The notes beneath the pieces are model-generated. The model had not been told where the DNA came from, did no database searches, and saw only the letters and a list, made by a program, of their open reading frames with translations. From a virus, in IMG/VR virus record IMGVR_UViG_3300042477_000229, positions 1-26,184 of that record: a DNA stretch of 26,184 nucleotides; one strand, given 5' to 3'. The position numbers were made by a program, and so were the translations under genes. Of this stretch, positions 1 through 7,049 are shown in pieces. The stretch's first letter is position 1. Each line of letters opens with the position of its first letter.

Positions 1-32
1 AGGTAGTTCATAGCGGGGTCCTTTTCCCGTTA

Positions 33-68
33 GGGGCTGGAGAACACGGTTGCTGCCGTGCCAGCCCC
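33..68 (+). other. Bulged stem-loop upstream of the packaging genes
   Basis: GGGGCTGG (33-40) pairs perfectly with CCAGCCCC (61-68). Inside it CACGG (45-49) pairs with CCGTG (56-60) around the six-base loop TTGCTG. The only unpaired bases in the stem are AGAA (41-44). This gives 13 base pairs, nearly all G-C. No T-run follows, so it does not look like a standard intrinsic terminator. It could be a structured RNA leader, the end of an upstream transcript, or part of a packaging site; the sequence does not decide. Confidence 0.5.
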
Positions 69-84
69 GATTGATTGTCAAACA

Positions 85-103
85 TCACAGCGCTTCACAG
101 CGC
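85..103 (+). repeat. Short tandem direct repeat in the leader
   Basis: The nonamer TCACAGCGC occurs at 85-93 and again at 95-103, one base apart, so the period is 10 bases, about one helical turn. Such an arrangement suits a protein bound on one face of DNA, but two copies of nine bases are weak evidence. Apart from this repeat and the hairpin before it, I see nothing convincing in 1-208 and no clear promoter. Confidence 0.35.
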
Positions 104-208
104 ATGTCCCAAACATACGCATTCGCCTGTTGCGGGATACGTTACCGCTTCAAGTTACATGGCTGTCTACAAATCAACAGTTCGTGAAGTGACGCAGAGG
201 AAGGCAAG

Positions 209-583
209 ATGGCCTATCCCAACCCGATCATCCGATACCGCGAGAACAATCGCGAGATCTTGCGTGGCGTCACGAAAGACCATCGCGTCGGAAGGTTTGT
301 CTTGCAACAGCGCGAGAACGAGACAGGCAAAGCTGTCCTAGACTTTACCGACGTGCTCAACGGCGCAACGATTACTGCCGCTGTCACTGACAGCAACATC
401 AGCGGATCGGTTGCGGTTTCATCCGGCCAGGTCACGCTCACAACAACAGGCCTGGGAATGGGCTACGGCGACACAGACGTGACCGTGACGTTCAGCGATG
501 GCCGCGTGCGCATCGAGAAGCTGCGTTATGCCGAGGTCAACGGAAACTGGCGCAGTGACTATGGCTGGACTTACGCGTCCTGA
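209..583 (+). CDS. Small phage structural protein, possible fibre/tail adaptor
   Basis: This 124-residue protein starts with ATG behind a strong ribosome site (AGAGGAAGG, close upstream). Residues 40-110 alternate polar and hydrophobic positions in a pattern typical of a small beta-sandwich, with 'DVLNGATI' near the start and 'VTVTFSDGRVRIEKL' near the end. This resembles small fibre/tail adaptor-type proteins seen beside phage packaging genes, but the match is from memory of the pattern, not a search. It has no signal peptide or membrane segment. It is the first gene of the rightward cluster and lies 29 bases before the small terminase candidate. A virion role is inferred from position and fold style; the protein is otherwise hypothetical. 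Confidence 0.6.
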   Translation: MAYPNPIIRYRENNREILRGVTKDHRVGRFVLQQRENETGKAVLDFTDVLNGATITAAVTDSNISGSVAVSSGQVTLTTTGLGMGYGDTDVTVTFSDGRVRIEKLRYAEVNGNWRSDYGWTYAS

Positions 584-591
584 ACAATCTG

Positions 592-614
592 ATTATCATT
601 CAGTAAATTATCAT
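592..614 (+). promoter_or_regulatory. AT-rich spacer with repeated ATTATCAT before the small terminase gene
   Basis: The 29-base gap before the next gene is unusually AT-rich for this window. It holds ATTATCAT at 592-599 and 607-614, 15 bases apart; the second copy runs into the start codon. No Shine-Dalgarno motif is seen here. It could be a promoter element or a terminase recognition site, but no function can be assigned from sequence alone. Confidence 0.3.
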
Positions 615-957
615 GGGCACAAACGGCGGACGCAGACCAGGAGCAGGCAGAAAGCCGGGCTCGAAAGCGCAGGCAACGAAGCAGGCGCTTGAAGCTGCCG
701 GCCAAGGCGAGATGCCGCTCGAGTATATGTTGCGCGTGATGCGCGACCACACCGCAGACGAGAAGCGCCGTGACGCGATGGCTCAAGCCGCCGCCGCGTT
801 CATCCATCCCAAGCTGTCAAGCATAACCGGGACATTCTCGCACAAGCATGAGCCAAGCGAACTTAGCGATAGCGACCTCGCACATATCGCCACAAGCGGC
901 AGCATTGGAGCTTTTGAAACGCCGGAAGGCCCGAACGGGTCTGATCCCGTTCACTGA
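613..957 (+). CDS. Probable terminase small subunit
   Basis: This is a basic 114-residue protein. Its N-terminus 'GGRRPGAGRKPGS' is the AT-hook-like motif common at the start of phage small terminase and related DNA-binding proteins. A helical segment follows (about 20-70), then an acidic, variable tail. Small terminases recognise the phage DNA end and load the large subunit. The gene lies directly upstream of the large terminase and overlaps it by 110 bases in another frame. No good ribosome site precedes the ATG, which is odd; the upstream spacer is AT-rich. A general DNA-binding protein is the alternative. Position is the strongest argument. Confidence 0.65.
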   Translation: MGTNGGRRPGAGRKPGSKAQATKQALEAAGQGEMPLEYMLRVMRDHTADEKRRDAMAQAAAAFIHPKLSSITGTFSHKHEPSELSDSDLAHIATSGSIGAFETPEGPNGSDPVH

Positions 958-2302
958 ATACACCAACCACGCCTACGAACCCGCGCCGCCACATTCCGAG
1001 ATAGCCGAGAAGCTGGAAGCGGTAGAGCGGGGCGAGATCGACCGCCTCATGATCTTCATGCCGCCAAGGCACGGCAAGTCCGAACTGGCATCGAGGCGCT
1101 TTCCGGCCTGGTACATGGGCCGGAACCCGGACAAGCAGATTATCGCGGCGTCTTACAACTCGGATCTCGCCTCGGACTTCGGGCGCGAGGTCCGCAACAT
1201 CATCCGGACGAACGAGTTCAGCCGCCTCTTTAACGTGAAGCTGGCGGAAGACAGTCGCGCGGCCGGCAGGTGGAACACGGACGCGGGCGGCGCTTACGTT
1301 GCGGCTGGTGTCGGCACGGCCGTCACGGGTCGCGGCGCTCACATCCTGTTGATTGACGACCCTGTGAAGGACCGCGAGGAAGCCGAGAGCGAGCTACGGC
1401 GCGAGACGATCTGGAACTGGTACACGTCAACCGCTTACACCCGCCTGATGCCCGGTGGGGCTGTGATATTGATACAAACTCGCTGGCACGAGGACGATCT
1501 CGGCGGGCGGCTCCTCGAGGCGGAGCAGAACGGCGGTGACAAGTGGGTCAAGGTCAACCTGCCAGCGATCAAGGACGGCCAGGCGCTCTGGCCTGAGCGG
1601 TACAACGTAGACGCATTGAAGCGCATCAAGGCTGCAATTGGGCCTAGGGATTTCGAAGCCCTGTACCAGCAGAACCCGACGCCCGACGATGGCACGTTCT
1701 TCCTGCGCGATTGGTTCAAGCGCCACGATGACGCGCCGGCCAAGGGTCACATCTACATCACCAGCGATTACGCGGTGACAGAGGACGGCGGCGATTGGAC
1801 CGCGCATCTCGTGTGGAACTATCACGAGGACACGCTGACGCTGATTGACGGCTGGACAGGCCAGACCTCGGCGGACGTGTGGATTGAGGAACTGCTGCGG
1901 CTGTTCAAGCAGCATCGCCCGTTATGCTATTTCGGAGAGGCTGGCGTCATCGTGAAGGCGGTCAAGCCGATGCTGACCCGGCGCATGAATGAGCTCCGCG
2001 TGTTTGCGCGAACGGAATGGATACCGTCCATCTCGGACAAGCCGACCCGGGCAAGGGCATTCCAGGCTCGCGCTGCGATGGGCAAGGTGAGCTTGCCCAA
2101 GACGGATCTGGGCGAGAAGGTCTTGAACCAGCTTCTCAGCTTCCCGGCCGGCAAGCACGACGATCTGGTCGATACCTGCGCCCTGATGGGCATGGTGATC
2201 GACATGGCGCATCCAGGTTTCACGCCTGCCGCGCCTCAACCATTGACGCGACCACGCGACTACCGACCCCCGGCAAAGGCAGACAATTGGCGAGTGCTGT
2301 GA
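848..2302 (+). CDS. Terminase large subunit (packaging ATPase and nuclease)
   Basis: This 484-residue protein powers DNA packaging into the prohead and cuts the concatemer. The Walker A-type loop 'MPPRHGKSE' is at residues 71-79 and the Walker B strand 'HILLIDD' at 165-171. 'ILIQTRWHEDDL' at 207-218 is the conserved segment after the ATPase core. The C-terminal RNase H-like nuclease begins with 'YITSDYAV' (303-310, Asp307) and ends with 'HDDLVD' (437-442). Length and domain order are normal. The ATG at 848 has no clear ribosome site, but the segment around residues 20-65 matches what usually precedes Walker A in this family, so the start cannot lie much later. Translation is probably coupled to the overlapping upstream gene. 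Confidence 0.95.
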   Translation: MSQANLAIATSHISPQAAALELLKRRKARTGLIPFTEYTNHAYEPAPPHSEIAEKLEAVERGEIDRLMIFMPPRHGKSELASRRFPAWYMGRNPDKQIIAASYNSDLASDFGREVRNIIRTNEFSRLFNVKLAEDSRAAGRWNTDAGGAYVAAGVGTAVTGRGAHILLIDDPVKDREEAESELRRETIWNWYTSTAYTRLMPGGAVILIQTRWHEDDLGGRLLEAEQNGGDKWVKVNLPAIKDGQALWPERYNVDALKRIKAAIGPRDFEALYQQNPTPDDGTFFLRDWFKRHDDAPAKGHIYITSDYAVTEDGGDWTAHLVWNYHEDTLTLIDGWTGQTSADVWIEELLRLFKQHRPLCYFGEAGVIVKAVKPMLTRRMNELRVFARTEWIPSISDKPTRARAFQARAAMGKVSLPKTDLGEKVLNQLLSFPAGKHDDLVDTCALMGMVIDMAHPGFTPAAPQPLTRPRDYRPPAKADNWRVL

Positions 2303-2505
2303 CCACACCAACCTCATCATCGCTTGGGGAGCGCATCGCGGCTGTGCTGCCGCACCGCAACGGGGCGCCGCACGTGTTCCGCAGTGGTCGCCTGATGCAT
2401 TGGGGCGGTGACGAAGTGCCTTGCTATCTCACGTCAGACCCCTCGCTCTGGGTTGCCGGTGAGCTGCTGCTGCGCTTGAAAGGCACGAATTGGCAAACAT
2501 CGTAA
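2299..2505 (+). CDS. Hypothetical 68-residue protein between terminase and portal
   Basis: A GTG at 2299 overlaps the terminase stop in a GTGA arrangement and opens a 68-codon frame that ends 16 bases inside the portal gene. The start is easy to miss because the frame stays open far upstream inside the terminase gene, where an in-frame ATG makes the ORF look much longer. The product contains 'NGAPHVFRSGRLMHWGGDEVPCYL' split over residues 21-43 and a C-terminal helix around 'LWVAGELLLRL'. It has no signal peptide or clear membrane segment. Its tight fit between two coupled packaging genes supports it being real. I do not recognise the family. Confidence 0.6.
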   Translation: MTTPTSSSLGERIAAVLPHRNGAPHVFRSGRLMHWGGDEVPCYLTSDPSLWVAGELLLRLKGTNWQTS

Positions 2506-4640
2506 GCATGTCGTCTGCCAAGCCCGAAGCGGGCGAGGACGGTGCCGAGCGTATCCGGAAGATGGTGCGCGAGTATCTCGACACGATGGAAGAGGCCCGC
2601 GACCGCTCGGCCCTGGCGCGCGACTACTACGACGGCAAGCAATGGACGCGTGAGGAGATCGCGACCCTCAAGCAGCGCGGCCAGCCGCCTATCGTCTTCA
2701 ATCGCATCAAGCGCAAGGTGGACAGCATTCTCGGCGTCGAGCGCAACCGCCGCACCGATCCCAAGGCCTACCCGCGCACGCCACGCGACGAGCAGTCAGC
2801 CGACATCGTGACGCAGGCGCTGCGGTTCGTGAGCGACCAGACGCGGCTCAATAACATATTCTCTGGCGCTTTTGAATGCGGGATGATCGAGGGCGCGGGC
2901 GCTGCCGAAGTCATCATGGACGGGCCGGAAGACATTCGCGTCAACCTGATCCCGTGGGACGAGTTCATCTTCGACCCGAGAAGCAGCCGCCACGATTTCA
3001 GCGATGCGCGCTATTTGGGCGTCCTGAAGTGGATGGACGCGGACGACGCTATCAGCTTGTACCCCGACAAGGGCAAGGAGATCGAAGCGGGCATTACCGG
3101 CTCGGAAAAGGCGTTCGTTGCGGACCAGTCTGTAGACGACAAGCCGTCGTCCGGGACGTGGATCGACCGCAAAAGAAGAAGGGTTCAGGTCTGCCAGCTC
3201 TATTACAAGCAGGGCGCCGAACATAACTACGCGGTGGTTGTTGGCTCCACGCTGGTGATGGACGGGCCGAGCTACTACCGCGACGAGAAGGGCAAGACCG
3301 TCTGCCCAATCGAGGCATTCTCGGCCTACGTGGACCGCGAGAACGCCCGTTATGGCGTTGTCCACGACATGCGCGGGCCGCAAGACGAGATTAACCATCG
3401 CCGGTCCAAGGCCGTCCACTTCCTGCATTCGCGGCGCGTCATGGCCCAACAGGGTGCGGTGGCTGATGTCGGCCAGGCCAAGCGCGAGATTGCGCGTCCT
3501 GATGGGTGGGTCGAGGTTGTAGACCCGCAAGCCGTCTCAGTGCTGGACACAGCGCAGGAGACGACCGGCAACCTGAACATGTTGCAGGAAGCGAAAGCCG
3601 AGATTGACCTTCTCGGGCCGAACAACGCCTTGCAGGGCAAAGGCACGGAAGGCGAGAGCGGACGCGCCATCATTGCGCAGCAGCAGGCGGGGCTTGCCGA
3701 ACTCGCGCCGCTCTATGACCGGTTCAATGATTTCAAGCTGCGCGTCTACCGGGCGACATGGGCCAGGATCAAGCAATTCTGGAAAGCCCCGAAGTGGGTG
3801 CGCATCACGGACGATGAGCAGGCGACGCAATTCATCGGGCTGAACCAGGTGCAGGTTGACCCGATGACGGGCCAGCCGATGGTACAGAACGCCGTGGCGC
3901 AGATGGACGTGGACGTGATCCTTGAGACGGGACCGGACACGGTCACGCTTCAAAGCGAGGAGTTCGAGCAACTCGCGCAGATCATGCCGCAACTGGCCGC
4001 GCTGCCTCCGCCCTATGCGCTGGCGCTGATCGAGGCGAGCAGCCTGCCGGCGCAGCGCAAGAAGAAGATGACGGAACTGTTGTCGGGCGGTGGCGAGCAA
4101 AGCCCCGAGGCGCAGGCGATGGCGCAGAAGCAGGCCGAGATGGCCGAACGCGCTGCAATGGCCGAGATCGCGACAAAGGAAAGCTCCGCCGCGCTGAACA
4201 TGGCAAAGGCGCAGAACGAGGGTGCCCTTGCTCAGTCCAACATTGAGCTAGAGCGCGAGCGGATGACGGCTGAACAGGTCAAGGCGCAGGGCGAGACGGC
4301 TATCAAGGCGCAGGAACTACAGATCAAGCAGCAGGAACTGCAATTCAAGCTGGCCGAACTCGACCTGAAGCGCGCTGAACTCGGGCTGAAGCAGCAAGAA
4401 CTGGCGGCGAACGTCGAGATGGAACGGGAGCGTTCCGCGCTGACCGAACGCATGGCCGACCGGCAGGCGATGGCAGAGGACAATCGCGCGCAACGCGAGG
4501 CGTCGAAGCCCAAGGAAACCGAGAAGCCGGACAAGAGCGGGGATGCTGTGGGCATGGGCCTGCAAGCCCTGGCTGCGGCACTGAGCAAGCCTAAGTCAAT
4601 CGTCCGTGGTGCGGATGGCAAGCCGATAGGGATTGAATAA
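2490..4640 (+). CDS. Portal protein, P22-like
   Basis: This 716-residue protein is the dodecameric head vertex through which DNA enters and leaves. Early segments 'ARDYYDGKQW' and 'QPPIVFNRIKRKVDSILGVERNRR' (split here across about residues 45-85) are typical of the P22 gp1-type portal family. Residues about 536-677 form a long Gln/Glu/Ala-rich coiled coil, which matches the C-terminal barrel of the long P22-type portals. The chosen start is TTG at 2490 with AAAGG upstream; the ATG at 2508 has a poorer site. The gene overlaps the 68-residue gene before it, and its last base is the first base of the next start codon. Confidence 0.92.
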   Translation: MANIVSMSSAKPEAGEDGAERIRKMVREYLDTMEEARDRSALARDYYDGKQWTREEIATLKQRGQPPIVFNRIKRKVDSILGVERNRRTDPKAYPRTPRDEQSADIVTQALRFVSDQTRLNNIFSGAFECGMIEGAGAAEVIMDGPEDIRVNLIPWDEFIFDPRSSRHDFSDARYLGVLKWMDADDAISLYPDKGKEIEAGITGSEKAFVADQSVDDKPSSGTWIDRKRRRVQVCQLYYKQGAEHNYAVVVGSTLVMDGPSYYRDEKGKTVCPIEAFSAYVDRENARYGVVHDMRGPQDEINHRRSKAVHFLHSRRVMAQQGAVADVGQAKREIARPDGWVEVVDPQAVSVLDTAQETTGNLNMLQEAKAEIDLLGPNNALQGKGTEGESGRAIIAQQQAGLAELAPLYDRFNDFKLRVYRATWARIKQFWKAPKWVRITDDEQATQFIGLNQVQVDPMTGQPMVQNAVAQMDVDVILETGPDTVTLQSEEFEQLAQIMPQLAALPPPYALALIEASSLPAQRKKKMTELLSGGGEQSPEAQAMAQKQAEMAERAAMAEIATKESSAALNMAKAQNEGALAQSNIELERERMTAEQVKAQGETAIKAQELQIKQQELQFKLAELDLKRAELGLKQQELAANVEMERERSALTERMADRQAMAEDNRAQREASKPKETEKPDKSGDAVGMGLQALAAALSKPKSIVRGADGKPIGIE

Positions 4641-5080
4641 TGAGCAAGGGCAATACCTTTGAGAACGATCTGCTTTTGCTGATCTTCAACAACACCGCAG
4701 CGGCGCTCATTGGTGACGCATCGGGCCTGCAACCGTCAGCTACGGCGGGCTCGCTCTATGTGTCGCTTCACACGGGCGACCCGGGCGAAGCTGGAACCCA
4801 GACCACGAACGAATGCGCTTACACGAGCTATGCGCGGGTCGCTGTCGCGCGTTCTGGCGCGGGCTGGACGGTGTCGGGCAACGCCGTGACCAACGCTGCG
4901 CTTGTGCAGTTTCCGCAATGCACGGGCGGTTCCGAAACGGCGACATACTTCGCGATTGGCACGGCATCGAGCGGCACGGGCAAGGTGCTGTATCGGGGTG
5001 CGTTGTCGGCTTCGCTGGCGATTTCGTCGGGTATTCAGCCACAATTCGCTGCCGGTGACCTGGACGGCACCGAAGACTGA
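4640..5080 (+). CDS. Phage tail-fibre-like virion protein
   Basis: This 146-residue protein begins in a TAATG overlap with the portal gene. The N-terminus 'SKGNTFENDLLLLIFN', then 'GSLYVSLHTGDPGEAGTQ' and 'YARVAVAR', are hallmarks of a family widely annotated as phage tail fibre protein in tailed phages. The rest ('LYRGALSASLAISSGIQPQF') is beta-rich. It is a virion component by family and context; its exact location on the particle is unknown. It opens the block of six genes inserted between portal and scaffold. Confidence 0.75.
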   Translation: MSKGNTFENDLLLLIFNNTAAALIGDASGLQPSATAGSLYVSLHTGDPGEAGTQTTNECAYTSYARVAVARSGAGWTVSGNAVTNAALVQFPQCTGGSETATYFAIGTASSGTGKVLYRGALSASLAISSGIQPQFAAGDLDGTED

Positions 5081-5097
5081 ATTGAGGCGAGATCAGC

Positions 5098-5997
5098 ATG
5101 GCTGGCTTCCGCAACCTTCGCGCATGGACCGACGCGGACAACGCTGGGCAATGCCACTTCACCAGCTTCCGCAAGGCTGTCTCATCGACGGCCACGACGA
5201 CGAGCGCATGGATTGATTACAGCTACTTTCCGGGTGCGCCGACTGCCAACTTCTACGCATCCTCACCGCTTGAAGCAGCCTATGTGGATGCAGCGCGCGG
5301 CATCTACGTCCCGACCGTAACGCCTGCAACGCAATGGCTGCGCAACCTGAAGCTGATGAGCGCGGCGAGCAGCGCGACAAGCACGACGAGCGGGCGTCAG
5401 CAAATCGTTCTCGCTGACCTGCTGATGTACTATCCATTCGTGGATACCGATGCGGTAGGCGAACAGCAGGGCATGATTCAGACGGTGTCGCTGCCTCGCT
5501 ACACAAGCGGCAGGGTCATAGCGGTGGGTCAGTCGGCGTCATCGACCACGGGCCAGTTCACGTTCAGATACACTAATCAGGACGGCACGGCAGGACGGAC
5601 AAGCCAAAACCATTTCACCTTCGCGGTGGCTGGTGGCGGTCAGGTGGTGGCCTCAAGCGTTCAGAGCGCCACAAGCTATCACCCGTACCTGTCGCTCCAA
5701 GCTGGTGACAGCGGCGTGCGGTCTATTCAGTCGGTGACCTTCACGGCGGGCGGCGGCGGGCTGATGGCGCTGGTCATCGTGCAGCCTATCCTTGAGTGCT
5801 TCGTGACGCAGGAAAGCCGCAGGACAACGACTGGCAACCTTGAGAGCTACGGCGCGTGCGACGAGTTCGCCTCGGTCATCAATCACAGGCCGCGCCAGAT
5901 CAAGGACGGCGCAGTGCTTAACCTTTTCGCAGCCGGTCACGCTGGCTCCCTCGCCTCGTCGATCCTGGCGGGCATTCTTGAAACAACGTGGAACTGA
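5098..5997 (+). CDS. Virion structural protein, first of a related pair
   Basis: This 299-residue protein is rich in Ser, Thr, Ala and Gly, with no signal peptide or membrane helix. The start is ATG with GAGGCGAG upstream. It shares a recognisable pattern with the next gene: 'YHPYLSLQAGDSGVRSIQSV' around residue 200, a hydrophobic strand with 'VIVQPIL' near 225, and 'PRQIKDGAVLNLF' near 265. The next gene has 'YNPFLPLAAGDTGVSDIVSL', 'VIIGLCRPL' and 'PQIKDGANIQFL' in the same order. The pair therefore looks like an ancient duplication. Context and composition suggest a virion surface or appendage protein. No enzymatic motif is seen. Confidence 0.7.
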   Translation: MAGFRNLRAWTDADNAGQCHFTSFRKAVSSTATTTSAWIDYSYFPGAPTANFYASSPLEAAYVDAARGIYVPTVTPATQWLRNLKLMSAASSATSTTSGRQQIVLADLLMYYPFVDTDAVGEQQGMIQTVSLPRYTSGRVIAVGQSASSTTGQFTFRYTNQDGTAGRTSQNHFTFAVAGGGQVVASSVQSATSYHPYLSLQAGDSGVRSIQSVTFTAGGGGLMALVIVQPILECFVTQESRRTTTGNLESYGACDEFASVINHRPRQIKDGAVLNLFAAGHAGSLASSILAGILETTWN

Positions 5998-6000
5998 CGC

Positions 6001-6897
6001 ATGGGCTGGTCTTCACAGGACGACCTAATCAACCAGATCACGACCAACGGCAAAACAGGCAACGTCTATTCCAACAAAACCCTTTCATCTGCCGGAACGG
6101 CTGGTCACTGGACGCTGCTTGCTGGCCATGCGGGCTTTCCTGCGGCTGCGACGTTTGCGGGAGCGGACCTCACCTACGTAGCGACCAATGACACATGGGG
6201 CGAGGGAACGCTTTATCATGGTGGCAACGTCTCGACAGCGACGAAGCACTTCCTGACGGCTGGCGCGACAGTGGTCGCGGCTGCGGGTGCGCCGTGGTAT
6301 CTGATGGCGATTGACCTCGTTGGCTATGTGCCCTTGTCGGGAACCAACGTTTCGACCACGGGCACAAAGACCGTGACCATGACGGCGATTTCCAACACGG
6401 GCAGCACGGGTGATCGCTACGCCAATGGCGCCGGTCTTCAAATGTTCGTGGCGGCTGACACGGCGCTAGGCGCCAACGCGCCGACCTGCATTGTCAACTA
6501 TCTGGACACGGGCGGCGGCGCTGGTGCGACTACCACATTCACAAGCACGGCCTCGCTCGGCGTGGGTCAACTGCTCAACTCTGGGACTGCGGCCAACAAG
6601 TACAACCCGTTCCTTCCGCTTGCGGCGGGCGACACGGGTGTGTCCGACATCGTCTCGCTGGTCTGGGCGGGCACGGCGCACGCATCGGGTACGGTCATCA
6701 TCGGCCTGTGCCGGCCGCTGTGGACTATCCCGGTCCCGGCGACGGGCCTCTATACCAAGCTGGACTTCGTGAACGCCTTCCCGTCGCTGCCGCAAATCAA
6801 GGACGGGGCGAACATCCAGTTTCTCATGTTCCAGACCGGCGCCACGACCTCTGCCGGATCGATCATGGTGGATTTTGATTGGGGATATGGCGGCTGA
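6001..6897 (+). CDS. Virion structural protein, second of a related pair
   Basis: This 298-residue protein starts three bases after the stop of its relative. Its first residues 'MGWSSQDDLINQITTNGKTGNVYSNK' (split at residue 18) differ from the first copy, while the C-terminal half matches it in motif order ('AAGDTGV', 'QIKDGA'). N-terminal divergence with a conserved C-terminal half suggests that the two proteins attach to different partners or work as a hetero-oligomer (inference). It is beta-rich with low charge and no membrane segment. Its stop overlaps the next start as TGATG, so it is coupled to the 50-residue gene. Confidence 0.7.
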   Translation: MGWSSQDDLINQITTNGKTGNVYSNKTLSSAGTAGHWTLLAGHAGFPAAATFAGADLTYVATNDTWGEGTLYHGGNVSTATKHFLTAGATVVAAAGAPWYLMAIDLVGYVPLSGTNVSTTGTKTVTMTAISNTGSTGDRYANGAGLQMFVAADTALGANAPTCIVNYLDTGGGAGATTTFTSTASLGVGQLLNSGTAANKYNPFLPLAAGDTGVSDIVSLVWAGTAHASGTVIIGLCRPLWTIPVPATGLYTKLDFVNAFPSLPQIKDGANIQFLMFQTGATTSAGSIMVDFDWGYGG

Positions 6898-7049
6898 TGG
6901 ATAAATCTCTGCTCGACATCATCAACGATTTCGCAAGCTGGCGGGGCAACCCGTTTACCTTGGCCGCGCTTCTTATTGCGCAGCATACGGAACTGGTTAA
7001 ACAGCGCCTGATCAATGCGGGCTTTCAGGAAGCAGCGGATGCGCTCTAA
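6897..7049 (+). CDS. Hypothetical 50-residue protein
   Basis: The ATG overlaps the preceding stop (TGATG) and the TAA overlaps the following start (TAATG), so this short frame bridges two virion genes with no spare base. The product is 'MDKSLLDIINDFASW', then 'RGNPFTLAALLIAQHTELV' and an amphipathic end 'KQRLINAGFQEAADAL'. It looks wholly helical and soluble. Perfect start-stop coupling on both sides is strong evidence that it is translated. The family is unknown; a small assembly factor is one possibility. Confidence 0.65.
   Translation: MDKSLLDIINDFASWRGNPFTLAALLIAQHTELVKQRLINAGFQEAADAL

Noticed and set aside
75-341. Rightward frame of 88 codons in the leader
   Set aside because: It overlaps the gene at 209, which has a much stronger ribosome site. 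The product is Ser/Arg/Thr-rich with no pattern.
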